A DNA stretch of 43,903 nt from Methanofastidiosum sp. (GCA_035362715.1 DAOSDU010000004.1:102501-146403); one strand, 5' to 3'. Counted from the first letter of the stretch, positions 1 to 9,467 are shown. Notes: generated by a model not told the origin, from the sequence alone. Program-made: numbers and translations.

Positions 1-306
1 GTCGTCTGAAGGGAAGGTAGTCCCAGTACGAGAGGAACTGACTGCCGTGGCCTCTGGTGTGCCGGTTGTCTGATAAGGCATCGCCGGGTAGCTACGCCAT
101 AGTTAATAAGGGCTGAAAGCATCTAAGCCCGAAATAATCCCTGAAAATAGACAACCACTCTCTAATAGCAAAAGGGGATAGGTGACTATAACTTTAGTTA
201 GAGACGAAGACACGGATAGAAGATCCGGTTGATAGGTCGGTAGTGTAAGTGCCAAGCCTTCGGGCGAGGTATTCAGCTTACCGATACTAATAGTCTAAGG
301 TTCATT
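1..306 (+). rRNA. 23S ribosomal RNA, 3' end (partial)
   Basis: The window starts inside the large-subunit rRNA. The universally conserved sarcin-ricin loop AGTACGAGAGGAAC lies at 25-38, and the typical 3'-terminal block around CTTACCGATACTAATAG is at about 278-294. The 5' part is outside the window. The exact 3' end is not visible as a sharp signal; I place it near 306, where the conserved sequence stops. No 5S rRNA follows in the next 160 bases, so 5S must be encoded elsewhere. Confidence 0.93.
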
Positions 307-436
307 ATTCCGAAATTGTTCGAGGTCAAACGATAGGATTTTGACGAAGTTTTGCCTATGCATTCTTTTTTAATTAGATTTTAAATGTATAAAATAATGT
401 TTAATATTTGTCATTTTCATTTGTTTATTCATTAAC

Positions 437-444
437 TTTATATA
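437..444 (+). promoter_or_regulatory. TATA box of the roadblock gene
   Basis: TTTATATA lies 34 bases before the ATG at 478. Archaeal transcription starts about 25 bases after the TATA box, so the leader would be only some 10 bases. Confidence 0.55.
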
Positions 445-477
445 GAAGGCCTTTTAATTAATAAATTGGGGATTATA

Positions 478-852
478 ATGGCTCAAAAATCTAGAACTCA
501 AAATTTAACTGAATTATTAAAAGAACTTGAGGCCACCACTCCTGATGTTGAAGCTTCTGCTGTTGTGTCTACAGATGGGCTCATCATTGCAAGTGCTCTT
601 CCACAGGATGTTGAAGAAGATAGAGTTGCCGCAATGTCTGCTGCAATGCTGTCACTTGGCGAAAGGACTTCTCAAGAATTGAAGAGAGGTTCATTAGAAC
701 AGGTATTTGTTAAAGGTGTTAACGGGTATATCCTAATGATGGGAGCGGGTGAAGAATCGGTGTTGACTGCTCTTGCCAGAAAGGATGCAAAATTGGGGCT
801 TGTATTCTTAGACATGAAAAGAACTGCCGATGAAATATCTAAAATAATCTGA
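478..852 (+). CDS. Roadblock/LC7-domain protein
   Basis: This 124-residue protein has the roadblock/LC7 fold pattern throughout: an N-terminal helix (NLTELLKELEATTPDVEAS), then the strands AVVSTDGLIIAS and QVFVKGVNGYILMM, and a C-terminal LGLVFLDMKRTADEI. Such proteins regulate small Ras-like GTPases (MglB-like) or act as dimeric scaffolds in archaea, in the cytoplasm. No GTPase gene is adjacent, so the partner is unknown. I chose ATG 478 over an in-frame TTG at 466 because the ATG fits the TATA box at 437 and the family starts at this point. The gene stands alone between 23S rRNA and the convergent polymerase cluster. The family is clear; the role is not. Confidence 0.85.
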   Translation: MAQKSRTQNLTELLKELEATTPDVEASAVVSTDGLIIASALPQDVEEDRVAAMSAAMLSLGERTSQELKRGSLEQVFVKGVNGYILMMGAGEESVLTALARKDAKLGLVFLDMKRTADEISKII

Positions 853-875
853 TATCTTACCATTATTTTTATTAT

Positions 876-3800
876 TTAACAAAAATCTGATACTGATAGC
901 TGTTTATGTTTTTCTCTAAAGTTCATTTTTACTTCTGAATCCGCTAAATTAATTTCTTGAGATGTATATTCTTTTATCTTGAATTTTGTAGTTATGTCTA
1001 TACTTAACTGCATATACTTTAAGATTGCACCTTTAGTAACTGTTAATATAAGTTTATTACTACATTTTGCACACTTACCGGTAAGAGGAACTCTCCTATA
1101 CGTAGTATTACATTTTGTGCATCTTACTTTCTGTTTTCCGTATGATCTTATGTTCCCTTTAATATCTGGTATAAAGTGTGTTTTTAGAACTCTCTCTGCA
1201 ACATCGTTTTCATCTACCGCCCTTATTTTTTTAGCAATATCGAATTGGGACATCAACTTTTCTTCCATAGAATTTAAAGTTGTATAACTACTGGCCCTCG
1301 GGCCTTTGGATATATCCGATGTGTGATGCGTAAATTTAAGTCCAGAATAAACTCGATCCGTTCCCAATCTATTTTCTACTCTTTCAATCTTTATCTCTTT
1401 TGGGTGAAGATATTTTATTGTGGCATCATAAAATTCTAAAGGATAACTATTACAAATGTCCATATTATGGACTTCTTTGTCAACTTCTCTTGGGTCAATT
1501 CGCGTTGTTAATACAAGAGGCGCATCCATCTGGCCCCCTCTTGTTTGCGGAAGATAGTATTTGGAGAAATTAAGTAACGCATCCATCAAAAGCATTATTG
1601 AATCTTCATCCCCATCACAGTTTCTTCTCTTTGCAGCGTGGAAATAAGGATGGGCATAGACAACCTTAGTATCTGTATATCCAACTATACGTCCAATAGT
1701 GCCAGCTGACGTATGGGGCGCTAATCCAACTACTAATTGGCCTACAAGATCATCTACATTTTTGAGACTATAATAAGATTTCAATCCATATATCTTTTCT
1801 AACTCTCCATCAATAAATTTAGAAACTTTAAATAAATATGAAATTGAATCCGTTGGCACAATAATATCCTGAACATTTAATTCAAGGATTTGATTTTCAT
1901 CTGTAAGTTCGTTTCCAAGATAGTCTTTTATGTATCCAAGTTCTTTTAGTTTTTCAATGCCAACATTAACTTCTTTTGGAATAAAATGAGTCAATGGAGC
2001 ATCGGTTGCATCATATCTGCAGGTTCCATCTTTGAAAATATAGATTTCATTTGAAGCCCTCAATATGCCTTTCTCTAGTGGCTCGGGGATTTTGTACTCA
2101 GAACTCATACCCTGAACTCCTTTGACTTCCTTTGGGAGTTCATATCCCAAATTTAAAAGTGCTAGACTTAGATCTTCTTTTAAATTCACTTTTTTCTTTG
2201 AGTATACTCTAAGACGCGATCCACATTCTGGGCACTTTTCACTAACTACACTTGAACCCTCATAAGAACATGTCTGGTGAGAGCAAGACATATACATTTT
2301 TGTCATACTCTCACAGTCTGGGCATTTTGTGAGATGTGTTTTAGTATTACATTTTGGGCATCTCTTATTTACCGCTTCTACTTCTATGAAATTCTTCTGC
2401 GACGCCTTGATTATACTCCTAGTTGAGCCACCTGACATTCCAATAGGGAATAACACGTGAACAGGTGGGCTCATTTTTCTCTCTTTGGCTTTCTCAGGTC
2501 TTCCCATTCTACAACCAACGGTGGTAGGTATAGCGTCTCTAACTTTGATCCCTAATAAATTTGATACTTTTTCTAAAACTGTTTCTCCATATGTATGTTT
2601 TCCTGAAATAACAAGTGCCAGTATATGGGATTCTATTTTTACTTTATCTTCTGATACTTGATGGGGCAAACATAAATTCTCAATAATATTTTTTATTCTG
2701 ACGCCTTCTTTTAAATCAAAGATTATTAAATTCTCATTTATAGTATAATCATCATAACTAATCAGATAATCCAAATCTTCTAGTGATATATAACTCCAGA
2801 ACAAGTTATATTTTGGATGTAGGGGAATTCCATATTTTTTTGATAATTCGATTGCCTCTTTTACATCTGGTATTTTTCTACCTTCTAAGATGTCATTGAG
2901 CTCTCCGCTACCTTCTTTTTCCTTCAAAGCTTTTTCTAAATCTAAGGCCCACCATTCTTCTACATAACCTGAAGGCATTAACAGGTGATTATTCTCTACA
3001 AAGTCCCCATATGCGATAAGGGCATCACCCAAGAATATTATCTCTTCAATATCTGAAGGCTTAATATTTTCATATGAATAAAGCCAATCACAGCTTTGAT
3101 CTTTGAATTTTACAAAAGGAGGCAGTATAGAATCTACCGGCATAGCAACTGTGGCTTTACCAGGTCTTTCAGTTTTAAGCTGAGTTCCAACAGCTATAAA
3201 TCCATTTACTATATGCATAGTTGCAGGATGGTAACCCCATGCAGCAAAACCCGTGTCTCTGCTGCGACCATATCTTAGCCTAAATCCACCTTTACTACTC
3301 GGATGAGCTATAACAGGTCTTCCTGCAAGCAAATCTGAGAGATACTTCCAGTTTGCTTTTATCTTTTCTGAATCATCGTCGCTTTCTTTTTTTTCTTCTT
3401 TTTTCAAATCCTTTATGAACTCCCATCCTTCTAGCTCGAACACCTTCAAAACTTTTTCAATTTTCTTTGATTTTTGGATAACTCCTTCTGCTAAAGCAAG
3501 TAGGGCCCCGCCTCTTACTTTATTTGTCTCTATCCTTTGCAGATTCCTATACCCCGAAACTTCTATATCTTCTGTACTTTCACCAGTGATTTCAATTGGT
3601 ATGTTTGAGAGTGAAAGTATAACTTCTTTATTTGAGGGTTTATATTGCAAATGGGTCTTTCCTCTTTCATACAGTTCAATTTCTTCAATGAATCTTTGTA
3701 TCTCTTCTTCAGTTGCCTTGTATTTAGAAAGGCCAAGTCTTTTTCTTACATAATCCCCTAAAAGAACTGATAGTGCCGCCGCTGTACCCCCTGCAGATCT

Positions 3801-4223
3801 AATCGGTCCTGCAAAATACAATGCTAGATAATCAGTACCATCAAAATTAGTTTTAATCTTAACATCAGAAATACCCTCTAAGGGTGCAGAAACAATACCT
3901 TCAGTCAAAATTGCGAGACCTGTCCTTACAGCTTGCTCAGCTAGTTTTTCCTTTGAATTTTTCTTTGAATATTTTTCAGCAAGAATTTCATCTGCAATCA
4001 TAATAGCTATTTTTTCTCTGGGATGTCCCTGCAAATCTAGCTCTTTTATTTTAGTTGCAACTCCTTTTGGCCCCACTATTCCTTCTATTCTTCCTGCCAT
4101 ATCTGCAGCTAAATGTATTTCAACAGAAGGAGATGGATCCAATCCTTTTTTTCTTGCTTCTTGGGCAATCTCATAAGCCCTTTTAGCTTCAATTTCTAAT
4201 GAATTAAAATAAGCTTCTATCAA
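876..4223 (-). CDS. polC: DNA polymerase II (PolD) large catalytic subunit DP2
   Basis: This 1115-residue protein is the polymerase subunit of the archaeal family D replicase. Visible are the N-terminal PolD signature with IRSAGGTAAALSVLLGDYVRKR, a cysteine-rich zinc-binding region at about residues 620-680 (CPKC, CPDC, CPEC), the acidic catalytic motif RRNCDGDEDS at about residue 870 in the double-psi barrel core, and a C-terminal zinc finger (CTKC, CAKC). The last residues, QLSVSDFC, resemble a PCNA-interacting box. It is somewhat shorter than Pyrococcus DP2 and has no intein at the catalytic motif. Translation starts at TTG 4223, directly after the stop of the DP1 gene, with GGGGGAT a few bases upstream, so the two subunits are translationally linked. 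Confidence 0.97.
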   Translation of the reverse strand: MIEAYFNSLEIEAKRAYEIAQEARKKGLDPSPSVEIHLAADMAGRIEGIVGPKGVATKIKELDLQGHPREKIAIMIADEILAEKYSKKNSKEKLAEQAVRTGLAILTEGIVSAPLEGISDVKIKTNFDGTDYLALYFAGPIRSAGGTAAALSVLLGDYVRKRLGLSKYKATEEEIQRFIEEIELYERGKTHLQYKPSNKEVILSLSNIPIEITGESTEDIEVSGYRNLQRIETNKVRGGALLALAEGVIQKSKKIEKVLKVFELEGWEFIKDLKKEEKKESDDDSEKIKANWKYLSDLLAGRPVIAHPSSKGGFRLRYGRSRDTGFAAWGYHPATMHIVNGFIAVGTQLKTERPGKATVAMPVDSILPPFVKFKDQSCDWLYSYENIKPSDIEEIIFLGDALIAYGDFVENNHLLMPSGYVEEWWALDLEKALKEKEGSGELNDILEGRKIPDVKEAIELSKKYGIPLHPKYNLFWSYISLEDLDYLISYDDYTINENLIIFDLKEGVRIKNIIENLCLPHQVSEDKVKIESHILALVISGKHTYGETVLEKVSNLLGIKVRDAIPTTVGCRMGRPEKAKERKMSPPVHVLFPIGMSGGSTRSIIKASQKNFIEVEAVNKRCPKCNTKTHLTKCPDCESMTKMYMSCSHQTCSYEGSSVVSEKCPECGSRLRVYSKKKVNLKEDLSLALLNLGYELPKEVKGVQGMSSEYKIPEPLEKGILRASNEIYIFKDGTCRYDATDAPLTHFIPKEVNVGIEKLKELGYIKDYLGNELTDENQILELNVQDIIVPTDSISYLFKVSKFIDGELEKIYGLKSYYSLKNVDDLVGQLVVGLAPHTSAGTIGRIVGYTDTKVVYAHPYFHAAKRRNCDGDEDSIMLLMDALLNFSKYYLPQTRGGQMDAPLVLTTRIDPREVDKEVHNMDICNSYPLEFYDATIKYLHPKEIKIERVENRLGTDRVYSGLKFTHHTSDISKGPRASSYTTLNSMEEKLMSQFDIAKKIRAVDENDVAERVLKTHFIPDIKGNIRSYGKQKVRCTKCNTTYRRVPLTGKCAKCSNKLILTVTKGAILKYMQLSIDITTKFKIKEYTSQEINLADSEVKMNFREKHKQLSVSDFC

Positions 4224-5786
4224 TCAATATCCCCCGCCGTCGTTACAAAATCCCATAATTGATAGTTTGTGAGTTTTTAAATCAAATATTGGAACTCGAC
4301 CTGGTGTGGGCATAATATTTCTCATCTTCTGGTAGTCAGTTTGCGCCTGCCAACCTCCAGAATTAATCATTGATGTTCCCCTATAATTACCATAACCGTT
4401 TACATGAATATGCCCTGTATGAAAAATATCTGGATGATTATCAATCAACAAGTAATCCCTTTCTTCGGGGGAGATAGATGTTTTGCCACCATACACTGGC
4501 GCCAAATGTCTCTTTCTAAGCATTTCTTTCATAGCAGGTACGGGCTTGTCATGTCCCACCCCAGCTATGCCTTCGACAAAATCATATATACTTGTTCCAT
4601 GATAGACAACTGTCTTTACGCCATGCATTTCAAAAAAACAAGGATTTGGAACCATGTCTACATTTGGCAATTCATACAGTTTTTCAGCATACTGTTTTTC
4701 TACAGGTAATTGGGGTTCTCCACTCCTAGTTGCGTCGTGATTTCCCGGTGACATAATTATTCTTATCCAGTCAGGAACCATAGACAATAGTTCGTAAAGT
4801 CTGTCATACTGGTCATAAACGTCAAGTATTTCTAGATCTTTTTGCTGATTGGGGTATGTGCCTACCCCATCAACCAGATCCCCGGCAATAACTAAATATT
4901 TCACTCTGGAAGCTAATTCTCTTTGTGCTGGTGAGCCCATTCTAATATTAAGCCACTTTACAAACTTCAAGAAGGATTTTTCTAGAAAAGCGTTTGAGCC
5001 AACATGTATATCAGAAATATGAACTGAGCATAGATCCACTTCACTTCTGCATGCCTCCCTTGAAACGGGTAAATCTGGAAATTCAAACTCCTTTCCGAAT
5101 ATTATGCCATCTCCAAGAGCTCCTTTAATCCATATAATCTCATCAAGCATGATAAACTTGACTTTTTCATCAAGTTCTTTTGAACCTGAGAAAAATACTT
5201 TAATTCTACCCGTATCATCCTCAACTGTTAAAATAAGATTTCCTTTTTTTGATTCATTTTTTTCTGTTATCATACCAACTACGCTTGTTTCTTCCCCCTT
5301 TTTTGCCCTCAAAGCTTCGCCTATGGGAATGAAATCTCTCGTAGAGGGTCTTTCTCTAAACATCTTTTTCATTTTGGCATATCTGTCATTGAAAAGTTTG
5401 ACAAAGTCTTCTATTGACCCCTGTGATACATTTTCTTGTTTTATATTTTTGGTAAATTTAATCTGGGCTTCATTTTCCTTGGCAGGTATTCTTTTACCAT
5501 TAATAGATTTCTTAATCTCTAACTCAGGTTCTTCTGTTTTAATTTCTATCTTTTCTTTCTCAGTTGCCAACGGTATTTCAAGTTCTTGATCATTATTCAA
5601 AAAATCCTCAAGATCGCTATCGTTAACAAATAATTTTCCCTTCTCTTTTAAAAAATCAATTAACTCTGTATACCTTTTTTTTTCGATTAAAGATAAACTT
5701 TGGACGGAGTTAACAGTAAGTATAAGATTGTTTTCTAAAAATAGATTATTTATTTCTTCATTAAATGATGTCGAGTCTCCCACCAA
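4224..5786 (-). CDS. polB: DNA polymerase II (PolD) small subunit DP1, exonuclease
   Basis: This 520-residue protein is the small subunit of PolD, carrying the 3'-5' proofreading nuclease. After a variable charged N-terminus comes an OB-fold (VVGMITEKN to VFFSGSKELD, about residues 170-210), then a calcineurin-like phosphoesterase domain. All metal-binding motifs are present: SDIHVGSN, GDLVDGVG, SPGNHDATR, VYHGTS and HTGHIHVNG. The exonuclease should therefore be active, unlike the eukaryotic B subunits that descend from it. The start is TTG 5786 or the next codon, GTG 5783, with GGTGAT upstream. The DP2 gene begins at the very next base after the stop, and a zinc-ribbon gene lies 21 bases upstream. 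Confidence 0.96.
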   Translation of the reverse strand: MVGDSTSFNEEINNLFLENNLILTVNSVQSLSLIEKKRYTELIDFLKEKGKLFVNDSDLEDFLNNDQELEIPLATEKEKIEIKTEEPELEIKKSINGKRIPAKENEAQIKFTKNIKQENVSQGSIEDFVKLFNDRYAKMKKMFRERPSTRDFIPIGEALRAKKGEETSVVGMITEKNESKKGNLILTVEDDTGRIKVFFSGSKELDEKVKFIMLDEIIWIKGALGDGIIFGKEFEFPDLPVSREACRSEVDLCSVHISDIHVGSNAFLEKSFLKFVKWLNIRMGSPAQRELASRVKYLVIAGDLVDGVGTYPNQQKDLEILDVYDQYDRLYELLSMVPDWIRIIMSPGNHDATRSGEPQLPVEKQYAEKLYELPNVDMVPNPCFFEMHGVKTVVYHGTSIYDFVEGIAGVGHDKPVPAMKEMLRKRHLAPVYGGKTSISPEERDYLLIDNHPDIFHTGHIHVNGYGNYRGTSMINSGGWQAQTDYQKMRNIMPTPGRVPIFDLKTHKLSIMGFCNDGGGY

Positions 5787-5807
5787 ATCACCACAGGATT
5801 AATGGGA

Positions 5808-6026
5808 TTAATTGTCGTAAATAAGGTCTTCTTCGAGGTTGTCCTCAAAGGTTTCTTCCTCTTCGTACCATCCCAATATCTCTTCTTTCTCAATGAGCTC
5901 CCATTCTTCTTCAAAATTGATTAGAATGAGCTCTTCACCACAGAATGGACACTCAATGTTTAATCCATCCTTGACTTCTTTAAACTCTATAACTTCTAGA
6001 CATACAGGGCAATCAATTTCCTTCAT
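5808..6026 (-). CDS. Small acidic zinc-ribbon protein, LysW-like
   Basis: The 72 residues begin with CPVC and CPFCGEEL, a four-cysteine zinc ribbon, followed by a strongly acidic tail. The layout resembles LysW, the carrier protein of archaeal and Thermus lysine/arginine synthesis. However, the C-terminal EDWGE that carries the substrate in LysW is missing (the end is DLIYDN), and no lysine pathway genes are nearby. It sits inside the XPD-PolD cluster, 25 bases after the helicase gene and 21 before DP1. It may instead be a small protein-interaction or DNA-related zinc ribbon. GGGATT precedes the ATG. The fold is fairly sure, the function unknown. Confidence 0.7.
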   Translation of the reverse strand: MKEIDCPVCLEVIEFKEVKDGLNIECPFCGEELILINFEEEWELIEKEEILGWYEEEETFEDNLEEDLIYDN

Positions 6027-6051
6027 TCAATCCCTACCTATACGCTTTTAC

Positions 6052-8013
6052 CTAACTTTTAAATCTATCTATGTGATTTTCAAAGAACTCTTTTACCTTT
6101 TCCTTTAGGATTTCTTCTGAGTCCGGGATATATTCAAGGCTATCTCTTATCCATTTGGGTATATCTTTTGAGACAAATTTATTAGCGACTCTTTCATCAA
6201 GGAAGACAATTAACGCCTTATCTGAAAGAAGTCTGTGGGCTCTACCTGCCGCTTGACTTAATTTTCTGTGGGCTGGCAGATAATAACCATAGTACTTTCC
6301 TTTTCCATAAAAGACCTTTTGGTAGTATTCTATCTGCGCTTCTATCCTTGGCGTGGGTCTGGCATAAGGCACACCAACAATTATTACTGTATTCATCTCA
6401 TTACCTGGGTAGTCTCCACCCTCGGCGTTTCTACCACCCATTACTCCCAATAGGACTGCGCCTTGCTTTCCAGAGTGATGCTTGAAGTCAGAGACTAAAC
6501 TATCATTTTCTCTGGAGTCCATGTTTCGCCTTTCCATAAACACTGGCTTATCAGACATCAAAGCTATCCCTGAGTCAAGTAGACCATCAACAACTTCATA
6601 TGAAGAGCAGAATATTCCAACGTTTGCAGGCACAGAATGGATAACATCTATTGCTTTGAGCGTTATTTTCTTATACATTTCTTCATTTCTGTGAGCCCCT
6701 TTTGTTGTTACTCCTTTGGTAACCATACCCTTTATGTTTGAAGGTGAAAAAGGAGAAGGAAATACCTTGAAAGCTGGATTGTTTATGCCGATAATATCTG
6801 AGTAAGCATCAAGGGGCTCTAGGGTCCCTGACATATGAACAGCACCAAATGCATAATCTAAAACCTGCTTAGTTATTGGTCTTGGGTCAAGAGACAATAT
6901 CCCAAGTTTTAAGGTATCTTCATCTTTTTTTGATTTAGTTTTTTCACATATGTAGCAATAACCCTGATTCCCTCTTGCATTAAACCAATTTTCAAGAAAT
7001 GATGCTATTCTAAAGATGTGGGACCTTGGCATCTTATTCTTCTTAAGACGAGTCTTTTGAACTTTTTCCCCAACACCCTTCATATATACAATCAGATCAA
7101 AAAGAGTCTTTTCAAAACTCTTTGAGACAAAAGGACCCTTTAAACCCTCTAATCTTGTGAAAAGGTCTTGATAGGATATGATGGCCTCATCTTCTGATTC
7201 TAACTTAAAATCATTTTCTAACTCTAGAAATACATCATAAAATTTATTTAGAAATTCTGAGACAGCAGATTCTTCAAATTCTATCGACTCATTTATCGCA
7301 GCGGTAATTGAATATATTGAAAGCTGGTCCGAGCCTAGATTTATTGCAAGATCCGAAAGGTTGTGGGCTTCATCAAGAATTAAAATGATGTCATCAAGTG
7401 TTGCCCCAATACCCTCAAGGAAATTATCTCTTATTTCGGGGTGAAAAATATACATATAACTACAGGAAATCACTTCAACGTTTTGCAATATACCTTTCAC
7501 TACTTCATATGGGCACATATTTTCTTCAATACAAAGTGTTACTACATCTTGGGATAAAGAAGGTTTTTGTGAAAGGCTTACCTCAATCTCGTAAGCCCTA
7601 TCCTCTTTTTCTTTCATATTTTCATAATACTCACATTTATTCTCTTTTCTTAGCAATCTACAAACGTGAAGTGCCATCGAGGTGTCCATTTCATTGTTAA
7701 CAATAGTTGGGTGAAGGCACATAGAATTTCTACCCTTTATTGAAATGCCAGATACTTCTACTTTCTTCCCAACTTCCATTAACTCTTCCATGACCCTGTC
7801 CATCTGCTTATGAGTTCTACAACAATAGACAATTTTTTTACCAAACTTTTCTGCTATGGGCAATACCGCAGACAAAACAGAGATAGTTTTACCAAATCCT
7901 GTAGCAGCTTCTACTATAGGATTTTTTTTCTGGATAAGACTTGTCTGAACAAATTGGATAAACTCCTCTTGATTTGTCCTGAAATTGTCATAAGGGAAGA
8001 AGGAGTTCTCCAT
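6052..8013 (-). CDS. XPD/Rad3-family iron-sulfur DNA helicase
   Basis: This 653-residue superfamily 2 helicase has Walker A ATGFGKT near residue 40, a DEAH box in LILDEAHNLSD near residue 213, and C-terminal motifs VLLGVMGGRNAEGGDYPG and QAAGRAHRLLSD (motif VI). Cysteines between motifs Ia and II (in SMCLHP, VCRLL, NKCEYY and ENMCPYE) supply ligands for the 4Fe-4S cluster of XPD/FancJ/DinG-type helicases. XPD unwinds DNA 5' to 3' in repair. It heads a leftward cluster with a zinc ribbon and both PolD subunits, which fits a replication/repair role. The start at ATG 8013 gives normal family length. Confidence 0.93.
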   Translation of the reverse strand: MENSFFPYDNFRTNQEEFIQFVQTSLIQKKNPIVEAATGFGKTISVLSAVLPIAEKFGKKIVYCCRTHKQMDRVMEELMEVGKKVEVSGISIKGRNSMCLHPTIVNNEMDTSMALHVCRLLRKENKCEYYENMKEKEDRAYEIEVSLSQKPSLSQDVVTLCIEENMCPYEVVKGILQNVEVISCSYMYIFHPEIRDNFLEGIGATLDDIILILDEAHNLSDLAINLGSDQLSIYSITAAINESIEFEESAVSEFLNKFYDVFLELENDFKLESEDEAIISYQDLFTRLEGLKGPFVSKSFEKTLFDLIVYMKGVGEKVQKTRLKKNKMPRSHIFRIASFLENWFNARGNQGYCYICEKTKSKKDEDTLKLGILSLDPRPITKQVLDYAFGAVHMSGTLEPLDAYSDIIGINNPAFKVFPSPFSPSNIKGMVTKGVTTKGAHRNEEMYKKITLKAIDVIHSVPANVGIFCSSYEVVDGLLDSGIALMSDKPVFMERRNMDSRENDSLVSDFKHHSGKQGAVLLGVMGGRNAEGGDYPGNEMNTVIIVGVPYARPTPRIEAQIEYYQKVFYGKGKYYGYYLPAHRKLSQAAGRAHRLLSDKALIVFLDERVANKFVSKDIPKWIRDSLEYIPDSEEILKEKVKEFFENHIDRFKS

Positions 8014-8054
8014 AAAATGAATTTACATACTTTGTTAAAAAATGTTTGGATAGC

Positions 8055-8064
8055 TATTTATATT
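8055..8064 (+). promoter_or_regulatory. TATA box of the ornithine cyclodeaminase-family gene
   Basis: TATTTATATT lies 21-30 bases before ATG 8085, spacing that would give a leaderless or nearly leaderless transcript. It also shows that the longer in-frame start at 8046 cannot be used. Confidence 0.5.
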
Positions 8065-8084
8065 ATTGTTTCCAAATAATAAAC

Positions 8085-9044
8085 ATGTTAATTCTTTCGG
8101 AAAATGATCTTAGATCAGTTCTTAATTATAAAAATGTGCTCAAGGCACTTGAATTAGGTTTTGTTGCATACAAAAGAAAAGGAAAATTTCCACTTAGAAC
8201 GGCAATAGATTCCGAAGAAAACAAAACAACTGTATTGTTCATGCCATCCTCTTTTCTAGACAAGTCTGGAGTAAAAATAGTGTCATTGTGCGAGAATAAT
8301 CCTTCAAACAGACTTCCTTATACTAAGGGGATTTATGTTTTAGCATCCCTTAAAAATGGTGCCCCCCTCTGCATCATGAATGGAACTTATCTAACATATA
8401 TAAGAACTGCAGTTACTTCCTTATTGGCATCAAAGTATCTGGCAAAAAATGATCCAAAGACCTTGGGCATTATTGGAACGGGTAAAGTGGGAACGATGGC
8501 ATGTGAAGCTCATCTATCTCATTTTGGAATAGAGAAAATATATGCATTTGATAAACAAGATTATTCCCTTAATTCATTTGCACAAAGATTAACTGTTGGC
8601 ACCAATCCAGATATAATTCTATGCAAAGATGGAAATGAAGTTGTATCTAATTCAGATATACTAATTACAGCAACTACTTCCAACACCCCTATTTTTAATT
8701 CTCGCTCTATTAAGGAAGGAACCCACATAAATGGAATTGGATCTTACAAAATAACAATGCAAGAGATACCAGAAGGACTTGTAATAAGGGCAAAAGTCTT
8801 TGTTGACACTCTTGAAGGTGCAACTTCTGAGCCCGGAGATATTGTCAATCCTCTCCAAAATGGATTAATTAACAAAGAGGATATTATGGAGATTTCTGAT
8901 GTAATTTTAAAAAGAATTTCAAGAGATAATTCCGATATTACATTTTTCAAATCTGTTGGATTTTCTTTAGAAGACATTATTACTGCTGAACTAGCGTATA
9001 ATGAATCTAAGAAGAACGGTATAGGGATAGAAGTAGACATTTGA
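8085..9044 (+). CDS. Ornithine cyclodeaminase / alanine dehydrogenase family protein
   Basis: The 319 residues match the ornithine cyclodeaminase/mu-crystallin family, NAD(P)-dependent enzymes that include ornithine cyclodeaminase and archaeal alanine dehydrogenase. The central Rossmann motif is GIIGTGKVGTMACEAHL (about residues 127-143), followed by the acidic strand end IYAFDK. Family blocks TYIRTAVTSLLASKYLA and THINGIGSYKITMQEIP are present. The substrate cannot be assigned from sequence alone. I chose ATG 8085 because a TATA box lies 21-30 bases upstream. The gene is monocistronic, divergent from the XPD gene and followed by tRNA-Arg on the other strand. Confidence 0.88.
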   Translation: MLILSENDLRSVLNYKNVLKALELGFVAYKRKGKFPLRTAIDSEENKTTVLFMPSSFLDKSGVKIVSLCENNPSNRLPYTKGIYVLASLKNGAPLCIMNGTYLTYIRTAVTSLLASKYLAKNDPKTLGIIGTGKVGTMACEAHLSHFGIEKIYAFDKQDYSLNSFAQRLTVGTNPDIILCKDGNEVVSNSDILITATTSNTPIFNSRSIKEGTHINGIGSYKITMQEIPEGLVIRAKVFVDTLEGATSEPGDIVNPLQNGLINKEDIMEISDVILKRISRDNSDITFFKSVGFSLEDIITAELAYNESKKNGIGIEVDI

Positions 9045-9052
9045 TAAAACTA

Positions 9053-9125
9053 CGCCCCCGCCGGGATTCGAACCCGGCGCTTCGGCTCCGCAGGCCAATA
9101 TTTTATCCGGCTAAACTACGGGGGC
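9053..9125 (-). tRNA. tRNA-Arg (anticodon GCG)
   Basis: Read on the minus strand, the acceptor arms GCCCCCG and CGGGGGC pair fully. The anticodon stem TTGGC/GCCGA encloses loop CTGCGGA, giving anticodon GCG (CGC/CGU codons). The T arm CCGGG-TTCGAAT-CCCGG is perfect. The discriminator base is G, and CCA is not encoded. Confidence 0.95.
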
Positions 9126-9188
9126 AGCACAAAGGTCAAAATAGAAAGATTAATAAACTTTTTGGTATTAGGTTTCATTGGTGAGGCA

Positions 9189-9467
9189 ATGGAAGATGAA
9201 GACATCGATAATGTAGTAATTCAGGGAGAGCCATCACCTGAAGAGATCGCAGAGAGTGATAGAGAAGGCATAAGAATTGCAGCAAAAGAAGTAAACTATG
9301 AGCTTACGCCTGCTGAGATAGAGGACATCAGAAAAGGAATGTTAAAGTCATTGATACTTAAGATAGTCGCTGCTAACTCACTAGTCCCTGATAATGTAAA
9401 AGAAGACGACTTTGAAACTATTCTTGCTTTATACACAAACGTGCTATCAAATATGCTCAAAAAATAA
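9189..9467 (+). CDS. Small conserved-looking acidic protein, function unknown
   Basis: This predicted protein has 92 residues, is acidic and helical, and shows PSPEEIAESDREG and LTPAEIEDIRKGMLKSLILK. I do not recognise the family. There is no signal peptide, membrane segment or cysteine cluster. An in-frame TTG at 9162 would lengthen it, but ATG 9189 has GGTGAGG 3-9 bases upstream and is the better start. It lies alone between tRNA-Arg and the convergent corrinoid activator gene. It is probably a real gene because of the ribosome binding site and regular codon use. Confidence 0.6.
   Translation: MEDEDIDNVVIQGEPSPEEIAESDREGIRIAAKEVNYELTPAEIEDIRKGMLKSLILKIVAANSLVPDNVKEDDFETILALYTNVLSNMLKK

Noticed and set aside
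310..400. Processing stem with bulge-helix-bulge motif after 23S rRNA
   Set aside because: Some bases could pair, but the partner lies upstream of the 23S gene, outside the window, so it cannot be judged.
979..1287. Plus-strand open frame opposite the PolD large subunit gene
   Set aside because: It lies wholly within polC, which is certain, and has no family features; it is an antisense shadow. The same applies to the other frames opposite strong genes.
1288..1306. GGCCCTCGGGCC as an outside copy of the element palindrome
   Set aside because: It is inside polC, lacks the TAAAAWTA centre and has a different spacing.
876..4223. Intein in the PolD large subunit
   Set aside because: The catalytic motif region NCDGDED is continuous and total length is normal or short; no Hint-type motifs are seen.
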